NCBI RefSeq assembly: GCF_018873765.1
Contig: NC_057921.1
Coordinates: forward strand, 27,377,784 to 27,441,783
DNA from: Telopea speciosissima
Taxonomy: Eukaryota > Streptophyta > Magnoliopsida > Proteales > Proteaceae
Reading direction: 5' to 3'
Length of the DNA stretch: 64,000 bases
Positions 33,673 through 45,546 of the stretch are shown in pieces. The position numbers were made by a program, and so were the translations under genes. Positions within the stretch are counted from its first letter, which is position 1, and every line of letters begins with the position of its first letter. The notes beneath the pieces were generated by a model. That model was not told the DNA's origin and did not search any database. It was given only the letters and a program-made list of their open reading frames with translations.

Positions 33673-36130
33673 ATCTCCCACTTGGGCTGCATATGTCATA
33701 AGTTTTGATTTTGAAAACCTTTTAAAATGACTCTCCGGTTCGGACAAACTGATTGTGGCCACAAAAGATAGTGTTGAATGGAATACACCTTAAAACTGAT
33801 GCCTTGGTCCGAATGAAACTACAAACACCCAACAGTGCAGATCATCACATCTAAAGAGATATGAGACCTGACACATCAAAGTGCTTATGGCCTCATTGAC
33901 TTGGGTTGTACAGTATGAGAGCGTGGTATGGAAAATGCATGATACGATAATCAACATACCAATTTCTAAATTGGTCCAGGCTCAAAAACCGAATGAGCCG
34001 CATGAGACAAATACTGGAGGTCTCATTTACCATAAGCATCGCCTAAACGCAAACACTTCACATAAGGAAGCTCATTGGGACTAGGTCCAAATGTCCCAAC
34101 ATGCTAGTACACGTCCTCGAAACCGAATAAGGCTCTTCTAGTGAACAAAATGTGCGTGTATTTACTAAAGGCCTCAGATACCATAGGAGACAAATACACC
34201 ACATAGCCTCAAATATCTGAAGGAGGCAAATAATCGAATGTACATAATAGAATCTGCATGTCTTTACTTAATAACTGGATGTGCGTGTATTGACTGGAAT
34301 CTCGTATACTGAATGAGGTAAATACACCACATATGACCTCAACTAATTCTCTATGAAACAATTAATCAAGTGTATACACATAAACAAATGGTCATGATAA
34401 AGATGCATGTATATTCTCAAGAATAAAATATCATAAAAAGATAAGAACGTGAAATCAGTTGCAACTGTATACATAAGCAAAACTCCCACTAATAAAATAC
34501 ATCAAAAGAACTAACAAGTTCCATATTACTGACATGCTCCTAAAAACTTTTGGAGTCAAGTCCTTAGTGAGAGGATCAACAATCATGCTATCTGTAGTGA
34601 TGTACCCTACTGAGTTTATGACTCACATACTTTTTCTCTAACAAGGAAGCATAAATATCAAAAGCCATGAGTTAAAAAATTCTTCAACCATAGAGTCTAA
34701 ACAGTGACATCATAATAAACCACAAATCCCTTGCTTGTATATATGAAAAGCAGTCAGTGTTAGTTAGACACTTTTCTAACATATAGCACCATCTGTAATC
34801 ACAAAACATATATCCACATATGGTCTTTTAGGTCATCTTGGCAGTTACCTAATGTACTACTCTAAGATTATTCAAATATAAAATAAGCAATATCAATCCA
34901 TATGTATTCATGTGGTTACATTAAACTACCAACATTAGATGCACAAAGAGTATTATTCACCTAAGTTCATTGAGTTTGGTAAATCTATTTTCTTTCATAA
35001 GAGATCTTTTGAGACAAACCAAGAATACATATAGTTCTATTGTAGTGAATCTTACTGCCTAAACATAAGAGGCTTCACCAAGATCTTTTTATCAAAATGG
35101 TTACTACTGTTTTGTCTCAAGTAAAAAGGCAACATTATTATTTAAAACAAAAATATCATCATTATAAAATACAAGAAAAAATTATCTAACTCCCACTGAT
35201 CTTCAAATAAATATTGTCAAACTAAGACAAGAATAACTGAATAATATACCATACAAGAAACGTATTAAGTATTTTATCTTTATTTGACTCAACTTGTATG
35301 ACATAATTAGTAATTTATAATATTCACAAACACACTCACACTATTATAAGGACTGGGTGTAAACAACACAAAATCCATGTAAGTGTTCTTTAAAGCTCAT
35401 CATGATAAAGAATCTTCTGTTTATAGGTGTAATGAGTTTCTGTTCCTTATCACTCTCAATCAAAATGATATTTTTCTTTATGGTCATGTTCATAATGCAT
35501 ATTATGACTGTCAAACATAATCGATTTGACTCCTCCCACTTTTCATAAAGACCTTTATCTTCAATGGAATTGTCAGCCAATGGCTTGGGAGGTTTGTCAA
35601 CTCTAAAATGGCAAAATCCATTCTCATTATAACTATAGAAAATATTAAAGAATTCGTTCCATTCCCTAAATTGGAACCATTCAAGATTTTGATGGAAGAT
35701 AATTGGGAAGTTAAAGCTGATAAACATGATCACACAAAACTTATCAAAACATACAAGAATTGACGGCATATCAATATCCCAATAATATGACTAAAACTGA
35801 TTAATTAGGGCTTATTAATCAGATTTATCCAAGTGTTTATTTCAATAAACGTAGGAAAATAACAATTGGAGAAATAACTGACGTCATGGGGGTCACACCT
35901 GTGGTGGCAAGATCGCCCAACACGCAGTGGAATCTCTCACATGCAAGGCAAAACGCCTGAAAACAACACCACTCTGAAGATTCCATCACCTATGGTAGTA
36001 AGACAAGAACCTCTAAACTTGTGAAGCCCAAAACATCACCCTTACATCGTCAAGCGAAACTGACCAAATGATGGCTCACCTGTGGTGGCAAGAGCACATC
36101 GTTCGCCATATGGTTTCCCGAACAGCAATC
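33673..36130 (-). mobile_element. Internally deleted copia-type body (RNase H tail and gag)
   Basis: On the minus strand just upstream of the LTR, the frame near 34605-34525 reads PLTKDLTPKVF, matching the conserved ADPLTKGL-P-x-x-F end of copia RNase H. About 750 bp further on is a gag-like ORF (35769-35344). Protease, integrase and reverse transcriptase are missing between them, so this is a non-autonomous derivative. GTGGTGGCAAGA repeats near 35900 and 36080 probably belong to its leader. Confidence 0.6.
35344..35769 (-). pseudogene. Copia gag (UBN2-type) ORF, degraded
   Basis: A 141-codon open frame contains FREWNEFFNIFYSYNENGF and DKPPKPLADNSIEDKGLYEK, then WEESNRLCLTVI. This is the start of copia-type gag (EDKPP-x-PL...YEKWE-x-SNRL-L). 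After about residue 90 it no longer aligns with the family, so it is probably frameshifted. No zinc knuckle follows. Confidence 0.65.
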
Positions 36131-39100
36131 TATCCAAATAGTCAATGATGATCTCACAATCCAAGTAACTAGCCCACTAAGTGAAACCATAATCACTTAA
36201 ATCATGAACCCCATAGACTTTGATTGCTGCTGAATGCCCATTTTATTTCAATAATTTTCATCAATATTACTTTTATCATAAAACACACATAGCCAATATA
36301 TATTTAAAGAAATATCATCTAAATTAATCTTTTTATGACATTTTGAATTATCACAGAATGTCAATATCATGAATAGGCTACATGCAATTCCTCATTACGA
36401 ACCCGAATGTTACAAAACTATATATAACACCAATGAGCAAGTAAAAATACATCAAAATTTACTAAGATTCATGAAAAGGCAAGTGTATTGCATATAAGCC
36501 AATGTGTAATGCGTTCATCACCCATAGTAGGATAGAATTCTATCTTCCCATGGTGACACCATAAGAAAATTTCATATAAGATCTAAAATTTATTCACTTT
36601 TTGAACTAATCAACCTTGTTCGAATCTCCGTCTTAAACCAAAAATTCAAAATCGATCAAAATCAAAAGACCATACTGACAACAGATCTACTGGCCCAAAA
36701 AATAAGTCGATGGGCCAGATTATTGAGTCGACCCAACCTAATGGAATACGATGACAAAAAAATCAGTGCACAATAGTAGGACTAACAAGTCAATAGATTC
36801 ATTATTATAACATTGTATAGGTTCCAAAATAATAACTATAAGCACAGAAGGTAATCCATAAATGTTTATTGATAAATAATTTTTTAAGACAAAAAATGAT
36901 ATATGAAACTAATCTACAGAAGCGATTTCTAGAAATGAAGCTAAACAGGATAATCATAAGGTCATATTTAGAATTCAGAAATTATTTCAATAGATCAAAC
37001 TTAAACCGTATGATTTTTAATTCACTTCCATAAATAATTTATGGTCAATCCATTTATATTTCAAGTAGGTTTCATTAAAACTATGATGGAAGTATTTGAT
37101 CCGTAACTTTATAAGTCCAAGCTTAATACTTTAATGATCCAAAACCTCAATTATACATGGACATCATCATGTTCATCTTATACAGGAATTAAAAAAATAA
37201 AATTTCAATGCATTCACATATTTATTAGATTGCCTAAAATAATTTTATGAGATATAAAAATGCTGGAACATGTGGTAACAATATCCCCTCAATGGCAAAC
37301 TTGTAAATGCCAGACATTATAAGATTGTGTTTTTCTAAATGTCACAAATAACCAAAAGTGTATATCACTGATTTAAATATAATACCTCATGACAATACAA
37401 AATATCACGAATTTCTTAATATATTATAATATACATGTGGTTTTATTTATCGCCTTGTGACATAATTAGATGTCACAACCTTAGTGGCACTGAATTCACA
37501 CTTAGAATAATCCAAAATATGATGTTACAAAAGTACATGTACGTGACATAGCATGAGGAAAAACAAGTATAATAATCATATTAAATAATTAAACAATTAA
37601 ACAACTAATATACAGCCAAAAAGACTCTTATGCATCTCTTAAATTGAGAGTATACTTTAATACGTTCCTGACACTGTATGGAACATTAAATTATCCTTGA
37701 CTTAAATTTTATACTCCTACCGGCTCAAGGTACTCTTTAAATTCATGATCAAAATAGTTTAAAAATTGGCTTAAAAATAGCCTTAAAATAATTTAGAAAA
37801 TTACTTTTACTAAAACTGTTTCTAAAATAGAATTGTTTTCCTGATATAGAAGTGCTTCTATGGAACATAAAAAGTATTCTGAAGCAAAAACATTTCTCTG
37901 AAATGTTTCCATGAATTATATCAACAAAAAATTACTTCTGTGAATAGAATGAACCAAATCATTTTCTACGAATAATCCATAGCCTGAATTGAACCAAAAC
38001 AGACAAAAGTGAGCCAAAATCTGAACAAAGTTTATAATTACATTGTCTCACTGGTCGAACCATATAATCAGCTCGGAGTACATAATTCTAGCCTCCCACC
38101 AGTTTGACCAGTCAATATGACAATATGATACACATGGCATAAAACGATGATAAGCTTTTAACAAAGAAAATTAATACAGGCTTATATCCATATTACATAT
38201 TTTTAAAATTCAATGAAATTTATAATGATAAGCTACCAAAAACCGAATGGGCTTATTTTATTTCTATTAAAAGTCTTCCTTAAGCATGTAACAAGTACAA
38301 TAGAAAAAATTCGAAGTATTATCATAGATAAGAGTTCCCTATAGTGTCAATTTGAAACATAACGAGGTATAATTCAAACACTTAAAGTGTTCCTGTTGGA
38401 ACACCATAATGTAAAGGTATTGCCTCATGGTGGCAATAACAAACAGTCACGATATATACATCACATATGCCCTATTGTTACAATGTATACCATCAAAGAT
38501 TCGTACTGTAATATGGAACACAAGAGTATGAAATAATTTTTTATTTATTTATTTCCAAGGTGTTCCTTTCATGCCATTACTAATTCCACCAAGTAGATAA
38601 TATATTCTATCATAATGACAATCACAGAGTTACATTATGTGAAAATTAGAAACACATCAAAATTTTGCAAGTGTTAGAAATTATATGTTTCCTATCGTGA
38701 CAGATTACAATAGCACAAGGTATAAATAGAATTAAATCCAACATTTGTTATCTATTTCTGTTTATAAAAACTAAAAATAAACCAAAAGAAAACTCTAAAA
38801 ACAAAAGACAAACCAAATCAATTTCTATTTATGTTTCTATTTTTTTTTTTTAAATATGTTTTTGATGAACCAGAACCAAATCGACGAATTAAAACCAAAC
38901 TGATGAACCTGAACCAAACCGGGTGAACCAAGCCTAAACCAATCAAACCTTTGACCGGGCAACGGTCAACCGAGTCGGCCGGGTCAAATTTTTGGGTCAC
39001 CCAACCGGGTTATCGGGTCGGCTCGACCCGGGCGCCCGTTAACATATCCACCCCGACGCACGATAGCGTATCCCTGTACTTTTTGACTTTTGACCCTTTT

Positions 39101-39600
39101 TTTTAAAATGGGGGAATCATATGGAGAATATTCCCCCATCTTTTTCCCCAAAACAAAACCAGAAACAAAAACAGGATTTTAGAGTTTTTAGAAAAACCCA
39201 CCACCGCCCTTAGCGGAGGCCACAATGTCACCGACGAACAAGGATCCAACTCCGGCGACCAAAACCAGGGCCTCAATGGCTGGTAAAACCTAATGGCTAA
39301 AGAGATCGAAGAGAAAAGGGAAAAAAAAAACTATTAGGGTTTCAAAAACAAATTGCCGCATCTGATGGTAGCCAACACAGGCAATTGCCTACCTTAAAAT
39401 GTCCCGACGAACAACTACCGATGTCCGGCGATCAAAACGGCAGGGTTCCAGTGACAAAAAACAAATGAATAAAATCACCCAAAATTTAAAACCCCCACCT
39501 GCCCCAAAACCTTGTTCTGGTTCTGCAATCCGAATCTGCCCAAGGTGGTGACTTGCAGCTGGATCCTTGGTTGGGGTGACCAAACAATAATAATAAAAAT
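36131..39600. other. AT-rich DNA inside the large MULE, origin unclear
   Basis: More than 3 kb with no recognisable coding sequence, probably retroelement leader and older insertions. Around 38870-39010 there is a run of AACCAAACC/GGGTCGGCTCGACCCGGG repeats of MITE type. From 39180 to 39600 there is CCGGCGA-rich sequence that may be the transposase gene's 5' region. I searched for a second copy of the 33271 LTR and saw none. Confidence 0.4.
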
Positions 39601-39686
39601 TACAAAATTAATAATCAGAGGTTTTATATCCAATAACAATTGCGGTAGAGGTTATTTGGATCCAGCAAGCACTCGGTGATGAACAG

Positions 39687-42094
39687 GTGCAAACCATGGT
39701 TTTAGCCATGGCGGGTGCAAACCTTCGACTATCATTCACACATAAAAGTAAGTTGGATGCATTGTTACAAGGAAAAAATAGTAATGTCACTGAGAAATGG
39801 ATTGCTCAGAAACTTGCATCCAGGTTGAGGACAGAGCTTGATATGAAGGCTAAGTGTATGGTGGACTTGATTAGAGAGTTGTATGGCATAAAAGTAGGTC
39901 AGATGCAATGTTACAGGGCAAGGTTGATTGTGAAAGGAGAGAATGAGGTAATGCATTAGCAAGAATATGCAAAATTACCCATGTATGGGAAACTTTTGAT
40001 ACATAGAAACCCTGTTACAATGTTTATAATCAACTGTTATGAAAGGCATGACTTTGCAGAGGCTTCAAAATTTAAAAGAGTGTTTATCTGTCTTGATGCA
40101 TGCAAGAAAGGCTTTATTAATGGATGCAGACCTTTTATAGGTCTAGATGGTTGTCATTTGAAGGGCAAATATGGAGGAATACTATTATGTGCAATTTCAA
40201 CGGATGGGAACAATGGGTTGTTTCCTATTGCATACAGTGTGGTTGAAGTTGAGAACAAAGACAGTTGGAGGTAGTTCATGTACAACCTAGAAGAAGCACT
40301 TGGCTTGGACAACCTACCAGTTGGCCTGACATTTATGTCAGATAAGCCAGAGGTATGATTTCTAAATTGTGTTGTGTATACGTGTAGTTACAATATCTGT
40401 TATTATGATATCATCCTAATATAATTTCTAAATTGTGTTGTAGGGCCTTCAAGAAGCACTAACTGAAGTTTTTCCTCATGCCAACCATAGGAATTGCTGT
40501 AGACATATCTACAGTAATTTCAAGGAAAAATTTCTTGGTCTATGGTTGAAGACACAATTCTGGGCTGTAGCCAAAGCACCAAATGAGTTTCTCTTTCAGA
40601 AGGCAATGAAGAAAATATTGCTATGTGATAAGGAAGCACATGATTGGCTGATGAGGAGTCACCCTTCCACTTGAAGCAGGCATGCATTTGATTTCTCTTG
40701 TAAGAGTGATCACATAACCAATAACATGACAGAGTCCTTCAACAATTGGATAGGAGATGTGAGGAGTAAGCCAATTCTATCTTTAATTGATGAGATTAGG
40801 GTCAAATTAATGAGAAGGTTTTACAAGAGGTATTCACAAGCACTCACACTAGAGGGGATGGTGACACCTTCTGTTAAGAAGATAATCCATTTAGTTAATG
40901 AAGAAGCAAGAGACTGTAAGCCTATTCCAGCATCCACTGATAAATTTGAAGTCCTAGAAGGGAAGACATGTAACAGCATGTGTCATGTATAATAGGGATG
41001 ACATTGACACCTATTGTGACCCCTTTTATTCTGTTGAGAGATATAGATTGGCACACAGGAAAGTTATTCACCCACTAACTAGTCTGGATGAACTGGAAGT
41101 TGTCCCTAGTAATGATGTGGTGCAACCTCCACCCTTGAAGAGACACCAGGAAGACCAAAGAAAAATAGGAGGAGGGAACCAGGTGAACCAGACCCTTCAG
41201 ATTTTAGAAGGAAAACTAATACTGTTAGGTACGATGTATGCAAACAAATTGGGCATAATAGTAGGACATGTCAAGGTGGAGCAGTCAAGGTATTAGTTTC
41301 AACACAACTTTTAAATAACTTAGAGCCCGTTTGATAACCTTACGAGAAACAGTTTCTGGTGTTTTTTCGTTCTGAGAAATGGAAAAACACCTAAAAATCG
41401 CTTGATACGTGACTGTTTTTGGAAACATAAATCAAAATTTATGCTCCCTGGAAGACTTTTGACAGAACATGTTGGACATGTTCTATCGTTTCTTGGCTGA
41501 AAATTGGAAAAGTGTGCCCGGTAAAAATTCCTATATTCGCTCACTATGCTCTTTTGTAAAATTGGAAAAGTATGCCAAACATATGCTTTTGTTAATTTTT
41601 TTAAGGGTTTTGCTTGTTTCCAATAACAGGTTTACCAAGTGGGTCAAAAATGGTTTCTCAGCACAAAAAATGAAAAAACTGTTTGCTGTTTCTCAGCACA
41701 TAACCAAAACAGAAACACCCGTAAGGTTATCAAGCGGGCACTTATTTTAATTGCATTATGTTATATTTGTTTCATTTTTTACTAATGAACTTATATTGTG
41801 TAGAGAAAGAGAAATGATGATGCAAGTGGCTCCCAAAGCCAACTTACCGCACAGGAACTGAAAAGAGCACATAGAGTTGCCAAACAATCAAGGAGAATGG
41901 AAAGGAGAGGTGTAGGAGCAGCAATTGGTAGAGGAGCAACAACTGGCAAAGGAGCTGAAGTAGCAAGGAGCAGAGGAGCAGCAAGTGGCAGAGGAGCTGG
42001 AGCTGTTGGTGGCAAAGGTACATCAGTACCAGCAAGAAGGGGTAGGAGAGGTGCATCAGTAGCAGCAACAAGGGGTGGGAGAGGTGCATCATGA
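39687..42094 (+). pseudogene. MuDR-type MULE transposase (mudrA-like), decayed
   Basis: The DNA-binding part reads SNVTEKWIAQKL...VGQMQCYRAR. The MULE catalytic core follows with the first Asp in GLDGCHLKGKYGG, PIAYSVVEVENKDSW, the second Asp in FMSDKPE, the C-x-x-H signature CCRHIYSNF, and TESFNNWIGDVRSKPI with the probable catalytic Glu. A GT-AG intron of 91 bp (40353-40443) is flanked by an 18-bp direct repeat. The C-terminal part gives PPPLKR, then PGRPKKNRRREP in another frame, and a zinc knuckle CKQIGHNSRTCQ whose first Cys is replaced by Tyr. In-frame stops lie at 39957, 40272 (a Trp codon in relatives) and 40672, plus at least one frameshift near 41145. A last exon (about 41804-42094) encodes an Arg/Gly/Ala-rich tail after an intron holding a MITE. 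The element cannot make this transposase itself. Confidence 0.85.
41323..41741. mobile_element. 419-bp MITE, PIF/Harbinger (Tourist) type
   Basis: Ends GAGCCCGTTTGATAACCTTA and (inverted) GTGCCCGCTTGATAACCTTA are flanked by TTA on both sides (41320-41322, 41742-41744). It carries mirrored GAAACAG/TTTCTCAG motifs inside. It lies in an intron near the 3' end of the MULE transposase. A hAT assignment with an imperfect 8-bp repeat cannot be excluded. Confidence 0.7.
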
Positions 42095-42182
42095 AACAGA
42101 GGAGCAGCATGAATGTTTCTCCCTTTTTTTTTTGAGGATGCGAATTAAATAGATGGTTTGAAGAAAATGTAATAAATATTGG

Positions 42183-42345
42183 GTTTTAAGTTCAAAACCT
42201 TACTGCCTTGATTTTAACTAATGATCAATGGAGTATTAAGTTCAAAACCTTAGTGTCTGTGTAACTGTGTAAGTGTGTAATGATCAATGGAGTTTTAAGT
42301 TCAAAACCTTACTTTGTAACTGTGTAATTGTGTAACTGTGTTCAA
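42183..42345. repeat. ~55-bp tandem repeat, three copies
   Basis: TTTTAAGTTCAAAACCTTA-like sequence recurs at about 42183, 42234 and 42293. Each is preceded by AATGATCAATGGAGT, with GTGTAACTGTGTAA stretches between. It lies 3' of the transposase. Confidence 0.7.
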
Positions 42346-42349
42346 TGTG

Positions 42350-43370
42350 ATGATGTGCATATATTGCTATTATATATTGTTGTTGGATATCCAACTACAT
42401 GACCGCAAAAAAAATTTGGCCAGATTGAAAAGGATATAAGATTTAAATTCTCTACAGTTCATCTTGGGGATGTATTCAGGTCTTCATATTTGTTTTCTTT
42501 CACTGTTCCAGCCCATATGTCTTCTAATTAAATGGGTCAATGGAGTGAAGATGAATAAGGATTGTTGTTGGCTGTGATGGAGTTACTCAACTTCAGCACC
42601 ATTTAAAACTTAGCAGTGCATATACAGGAATTTGTGTGAGATTTCTGTAAGAATCTATATACAGCATGTTCCTTTATCTGCCTCTGTTCACAAACCACAA
42701 GATGGCACTCCCATAAACTTGATTCTGGGATCTAACTGCATCTTAGCTTATAGAATCTATCCCAGTTCCATTTTTGTCCTGCCTACACTTATGAGTTCAT
42801 CCTACATATATTCTTTGGACAGGGAGTCTATCACACGAGATGATTATGGAGAACCTTGGAAATATCATTATCACTCCAAGTTTATAGGAACCATGGATTA
42901 TATTTGGTGATCTGATAGTTCTATTACAAGTTCAGTTATGATTGGCAGGGTTTAGAATTTACTTTGTTATTGACTGTATGATTCATTCAAGCCTTCTTAG
43001 GAATTTATTCTTGTAGGAGTCATTGAAACCTAACAAGTGAGCTACTTTTTAATCTCCTTAAATACAGTTACTTCATTAAGCATTCTTTGTTGTGTTCTGT
43101 TGTGGCTATTCCATGAAGGGTGTATGTACCCTGCTACACAATTCAAGTTCTTTTACTTACAAGCATCTTCTTAGGCCTCTCCCCCTCCTTTTCTCTCAAT
43201 TATAAGCACACCAGCCATTTCATGGAATTAAGTTACAACAAGTTGAGCAAGTTCATACATGAAAAACCAAGACTTTGAATTTTCATTGAAATATAAAACA
43301 TTGTCATTCCCTTACATTAAACATTGTTAATACCAAAACAATCAACCCAAGTACAAAGTCAACCCAATAG
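42350..43370. other. Spacer between the two convergent MULE ORFs
   Basis: No coding sequence recognised. It separates the transposase (plus) from the GRF-finger ORF (minus) and must hold both 3' ends. Confidence 0.45.
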
Positions 43371-43775
43371 TCATTTTGTTACAATCAACACTGCTACCAC
43401 CAAAACAAACAAAGCTAGTACAAAATAACCCAAAAGTTCTATTCTTGAATCTGACTTCTCCATCCTATTAACCATAATATTCTTCAAACTTCGAATTTCT
43501 TCATTCATCTGCTGCAATTCTCTGTTAGGTTCAGCTACAACTGTTTGGGAATTCTCTCTAGTCAACGACAATCCTCTAGGAGAACTAACAGGGTCACACC
43601 ATGAGAAGTATCCACATTCATTTGATGGTGCATCTTGACAGCAGTAGTATAGTTTGTGCTTATTCTGTTGCGACTCTGATATTCTCACTGCTGCTGTTTT
43701 GTTACAATTACAGAGTCGATTTAGATACTTCAAATCACCTTGGTTGTAGCTTTCATTCACACTTGTTTGTGACAT
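43371..43775 (-). CDS. GRF-type zinc-finger protein with C-terminal membrane helix
   Basis: A 134-residue uninterrupted ORF with a clear Met start. Residues ~22-62 hold a GRF-type zinc finger: CNC, then HKLYYCC, then ECGYFSWCDP, with the four expected Cys and the aromatic-x-W-x-D signature. Residues ~84-110 are a Glu/Arg/Leu-rich, coiled-coil-like segment (REL-QQMNEEIRSLKNIMVNRM). The C-terminal ~20 residues (LLGYFVLALFVLVVAVLIV) form one hydrophobic helix ending TK. GRF fingers bind single-stranded nucleic acid in better studied proteins; the role of the small plant proteins with a tail helix is unknown. It lies inside the large MULE, convergent to the transposase, as mudrB lies relative to mudrA. 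It is not a mudrB homologue by sequence that I can see. Intact frame next to a dead transposase is notable. Confidence 0.75.
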   Translation of the reverse strand: MSQTSVNESYNQGDLKYLNRLCNCNKTAAVRISESQQNKHKLYYCCQDAPSNECGYFSWCDPVSSPRGLSLTRENSQTVVAEPNRELQQMNEEIRSLKNIMVNRMEKSDSRIELLGYFVLALFVLVVAVLIVTK

Positions 43776-43854
43776 TGTTTATCTACAAAAGAAACATGGA
43801 CATCTGTAAATATGGTATAAATTTCATGGACAAATATACGAAAATCAAGTAACA

Positions 43855-43893
43855 TGTGTGTGTGTGTGTGTTTGTGAGAGAGAGAGAGAGACT
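43855..43893. repeat. (GT)n-(GA)n microsatellite
   Basis: GTGTGTGTGTGTGTGT is followed by GAGAGAGAGAGAGA, just upstream of the GRF-finger ORF in its sense. Confidence 0.9.
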
Positions 43894-43899
43894 GAGTGA

Positions 43900-45000
43900 G
43901 TGCTATCCAAATGGCCAAATGTGGTGTGTTGCTGTCCCATTACTCTAGGGCCTTTAATTATTATGCTGCAGCCATAGGGAAGTAAAAAATACAGCAAAGT
44001 ATTTTTTGGACATGAGGGAGATGAGTTTTTGTCCTATTAAGTTTTCCTCACATGTGGAGATGTGATGCCACTCGACTATGGAAAGGTTCCTATATTTTCT
44101 ACTGAAAATCACATGATATTAATTGATCCATTCACCAAAGAACAGAGGATACTCTGTTCATGAAAACCCAGAACAATAGGCATGCATTCCATGCTGAAAT
44201 CACATGATATTAACTGATCCAGGGAACAAGAAGACAGTCTTACATGAAACCCAGAATTGTGTAGTTCTAATGCTTTCCTTCTGTACGTTTTAAACATGGT
44301 GCGTGCTCAACAATGAACAGGGATGTGATGCAATTGAATTAGAGAAAAGTTCATACATTCCCTACTGAAACTCAATAATGTATACTTACCATGGATCAAG
44401 AAAAGTAAGTTAAGCACAACAGAATTAGAAAGTGAAGGAAAATTCAAGCAGCCTGGGTTGCTTATTCTCAAGTAGATTTCAAGCACTTCAGTGAACAATA
44501 AAAAAAGCTAGGAAAATTCATGCCCCTTTCACAACCTATTTTAATATGCTACCGAAACGTTTAGCTAAGTTTTTGCTCCTCAGATTTTAAAGGGATTCTA
44601 AAATCCTGCGTCTATTACACAGTATTACTGCATTTGATAAAGGGTATTTCAGTAGAGAAGAAGAGATTGAATCTAAAAATAAGTGATGAAGAAGAAGAGA
44701 TTGCATCTGAAGATGCCCTAGCAGAGAAGAAGATGGAATGAGAGAGGGTTATCAAAGGGTTTACCGTAGCAGAGATCCCTAGTAGAATGCCATAGCAGAC
44801 ATTAATAGAAGAAGAAGAAGATGGAAAATAGGGGACTTACCCTAGCAGAGGAACCCAGGCTGCTCTAGCAGAGACGAAGAGGAGAAGAGGTCCTGCGCTT
44901 AAAGCTCTCCAACGGTAAAATTAATCTTTACCTTTCATTCATTTAGTTTTAAAGGTTTAAACCTAGAAGGCTAAATGTGTCTTTTCAGTTTTTTGGTTTG
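43900..45000. other. Right interior of the large MULE
   Basis: No gene. Two diverged direct copies of about 230 bp are visible, with TGAAAATCACATGATATTAA at about 44103 and a near copy at about 44195, and ATGTGATGC-type starts at 44060 and 44322. A GAAGAAGAAG- and CTAGCAGAG-rich stretch (44650-44900) may be the 5' leader of the minus-strand GRF gene. Confidence 0.4.
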
Positions 45001-45108
45001 ACTTAAACTAACACCGTCAGTGTAGAGGGGGTGATCTGAGTATTTTCAAATATGAGGGGGTGATTTGAGTATCGGCCCATTTTCAGGGGGTGTTTTGTAA
45101 ATTTCCCT
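45001..45108. mobile_element. Single MULE-like terminus inside the large MULE
   Basis: Reading inward on the minus strand it starts GGGAAATTTACAAAACACCC, then CCCTGAAAATGGGCC, with repeated GATCACCCCCTC. This style is like the other MULE ends here. I found no partner end, so it may be a remnant of an older nested insertion. Confidence 0.45.
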
Positions 45109-45546
45109 AAAAGAAATTGTGCCTAAGGGTTTCAGTTGAATAGGAGAGCGTAGCAGAGATGTCAGTTCAATTTTGTGAAGAATAAGAACACAAGAGAAAG
45201 GGATGTTGCATGATTCAATGAGGTTTTAAAAGAAGAAGAAGAGAAGGAGAAGAGGCAGTGAAGGGAGATGGGAGGGACGGTATGGCCATGGATGTTCTCT
45301 GCCGTTAGGTTTCTTTGAGAGTATAAATAAGAGAAATAATGGAAGAAGAGGTCTAGTTTAGCAGGATGACAATTTGGCCAATATATGATATATTCTAACA
45401 TTTTTAGTCCTAAGTTAACGGAGTGGGTTTACTTATTAATTATTTTAGAAAGTGAGGGTGATATACATAAATATCCAAAATTCATGGGTGGTTTTGTAAT
45501 TACACGATACCTCAGGAGAGGTACATGTAAATGACCCTTATCTTTA

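Larger units (their letters stand above)
30733..45537. mobile_element. 14.8-kb Mutator-like element with transposase and GRF-finger ORF
   Basis: The ~117-bp terminal inverted repeats are at 30733-30849 and 45421-45537. They start GGGTGATTTACATGTACC and (inverted) GGGTCATTTACATGTACC and stay alignable to a shared CCCACTC. The flanks are perfect 9-bp repeats, TTATCTTTA at 30724-30732 and 45538-45546. Inside are the MuDR-type transposase relic (39.7-42.1 kb, plus strand) and the GRF zinc-finger ORF (43.8-43.4 kb, minus strand). A copia-type insertion and the tandem triplication enlarge the left half. The left end was copied with its TSD, so a second left TIR is at 32066. Confidence 0.8.

Noticed and set aside
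36131..39600. Second LTR of the 33271 copia element
   Set aside because: I looked for its TG start, CCACTTGGG purine-tract complement and GAATATTCATGGAGATC block and found no second copy.
41791..42110. Minus-strand Leu/Pro/Ala-rich frames
   Set aside because: They are the complement of the Arg/Gly/Ala-rich tail of the MULE transposase.
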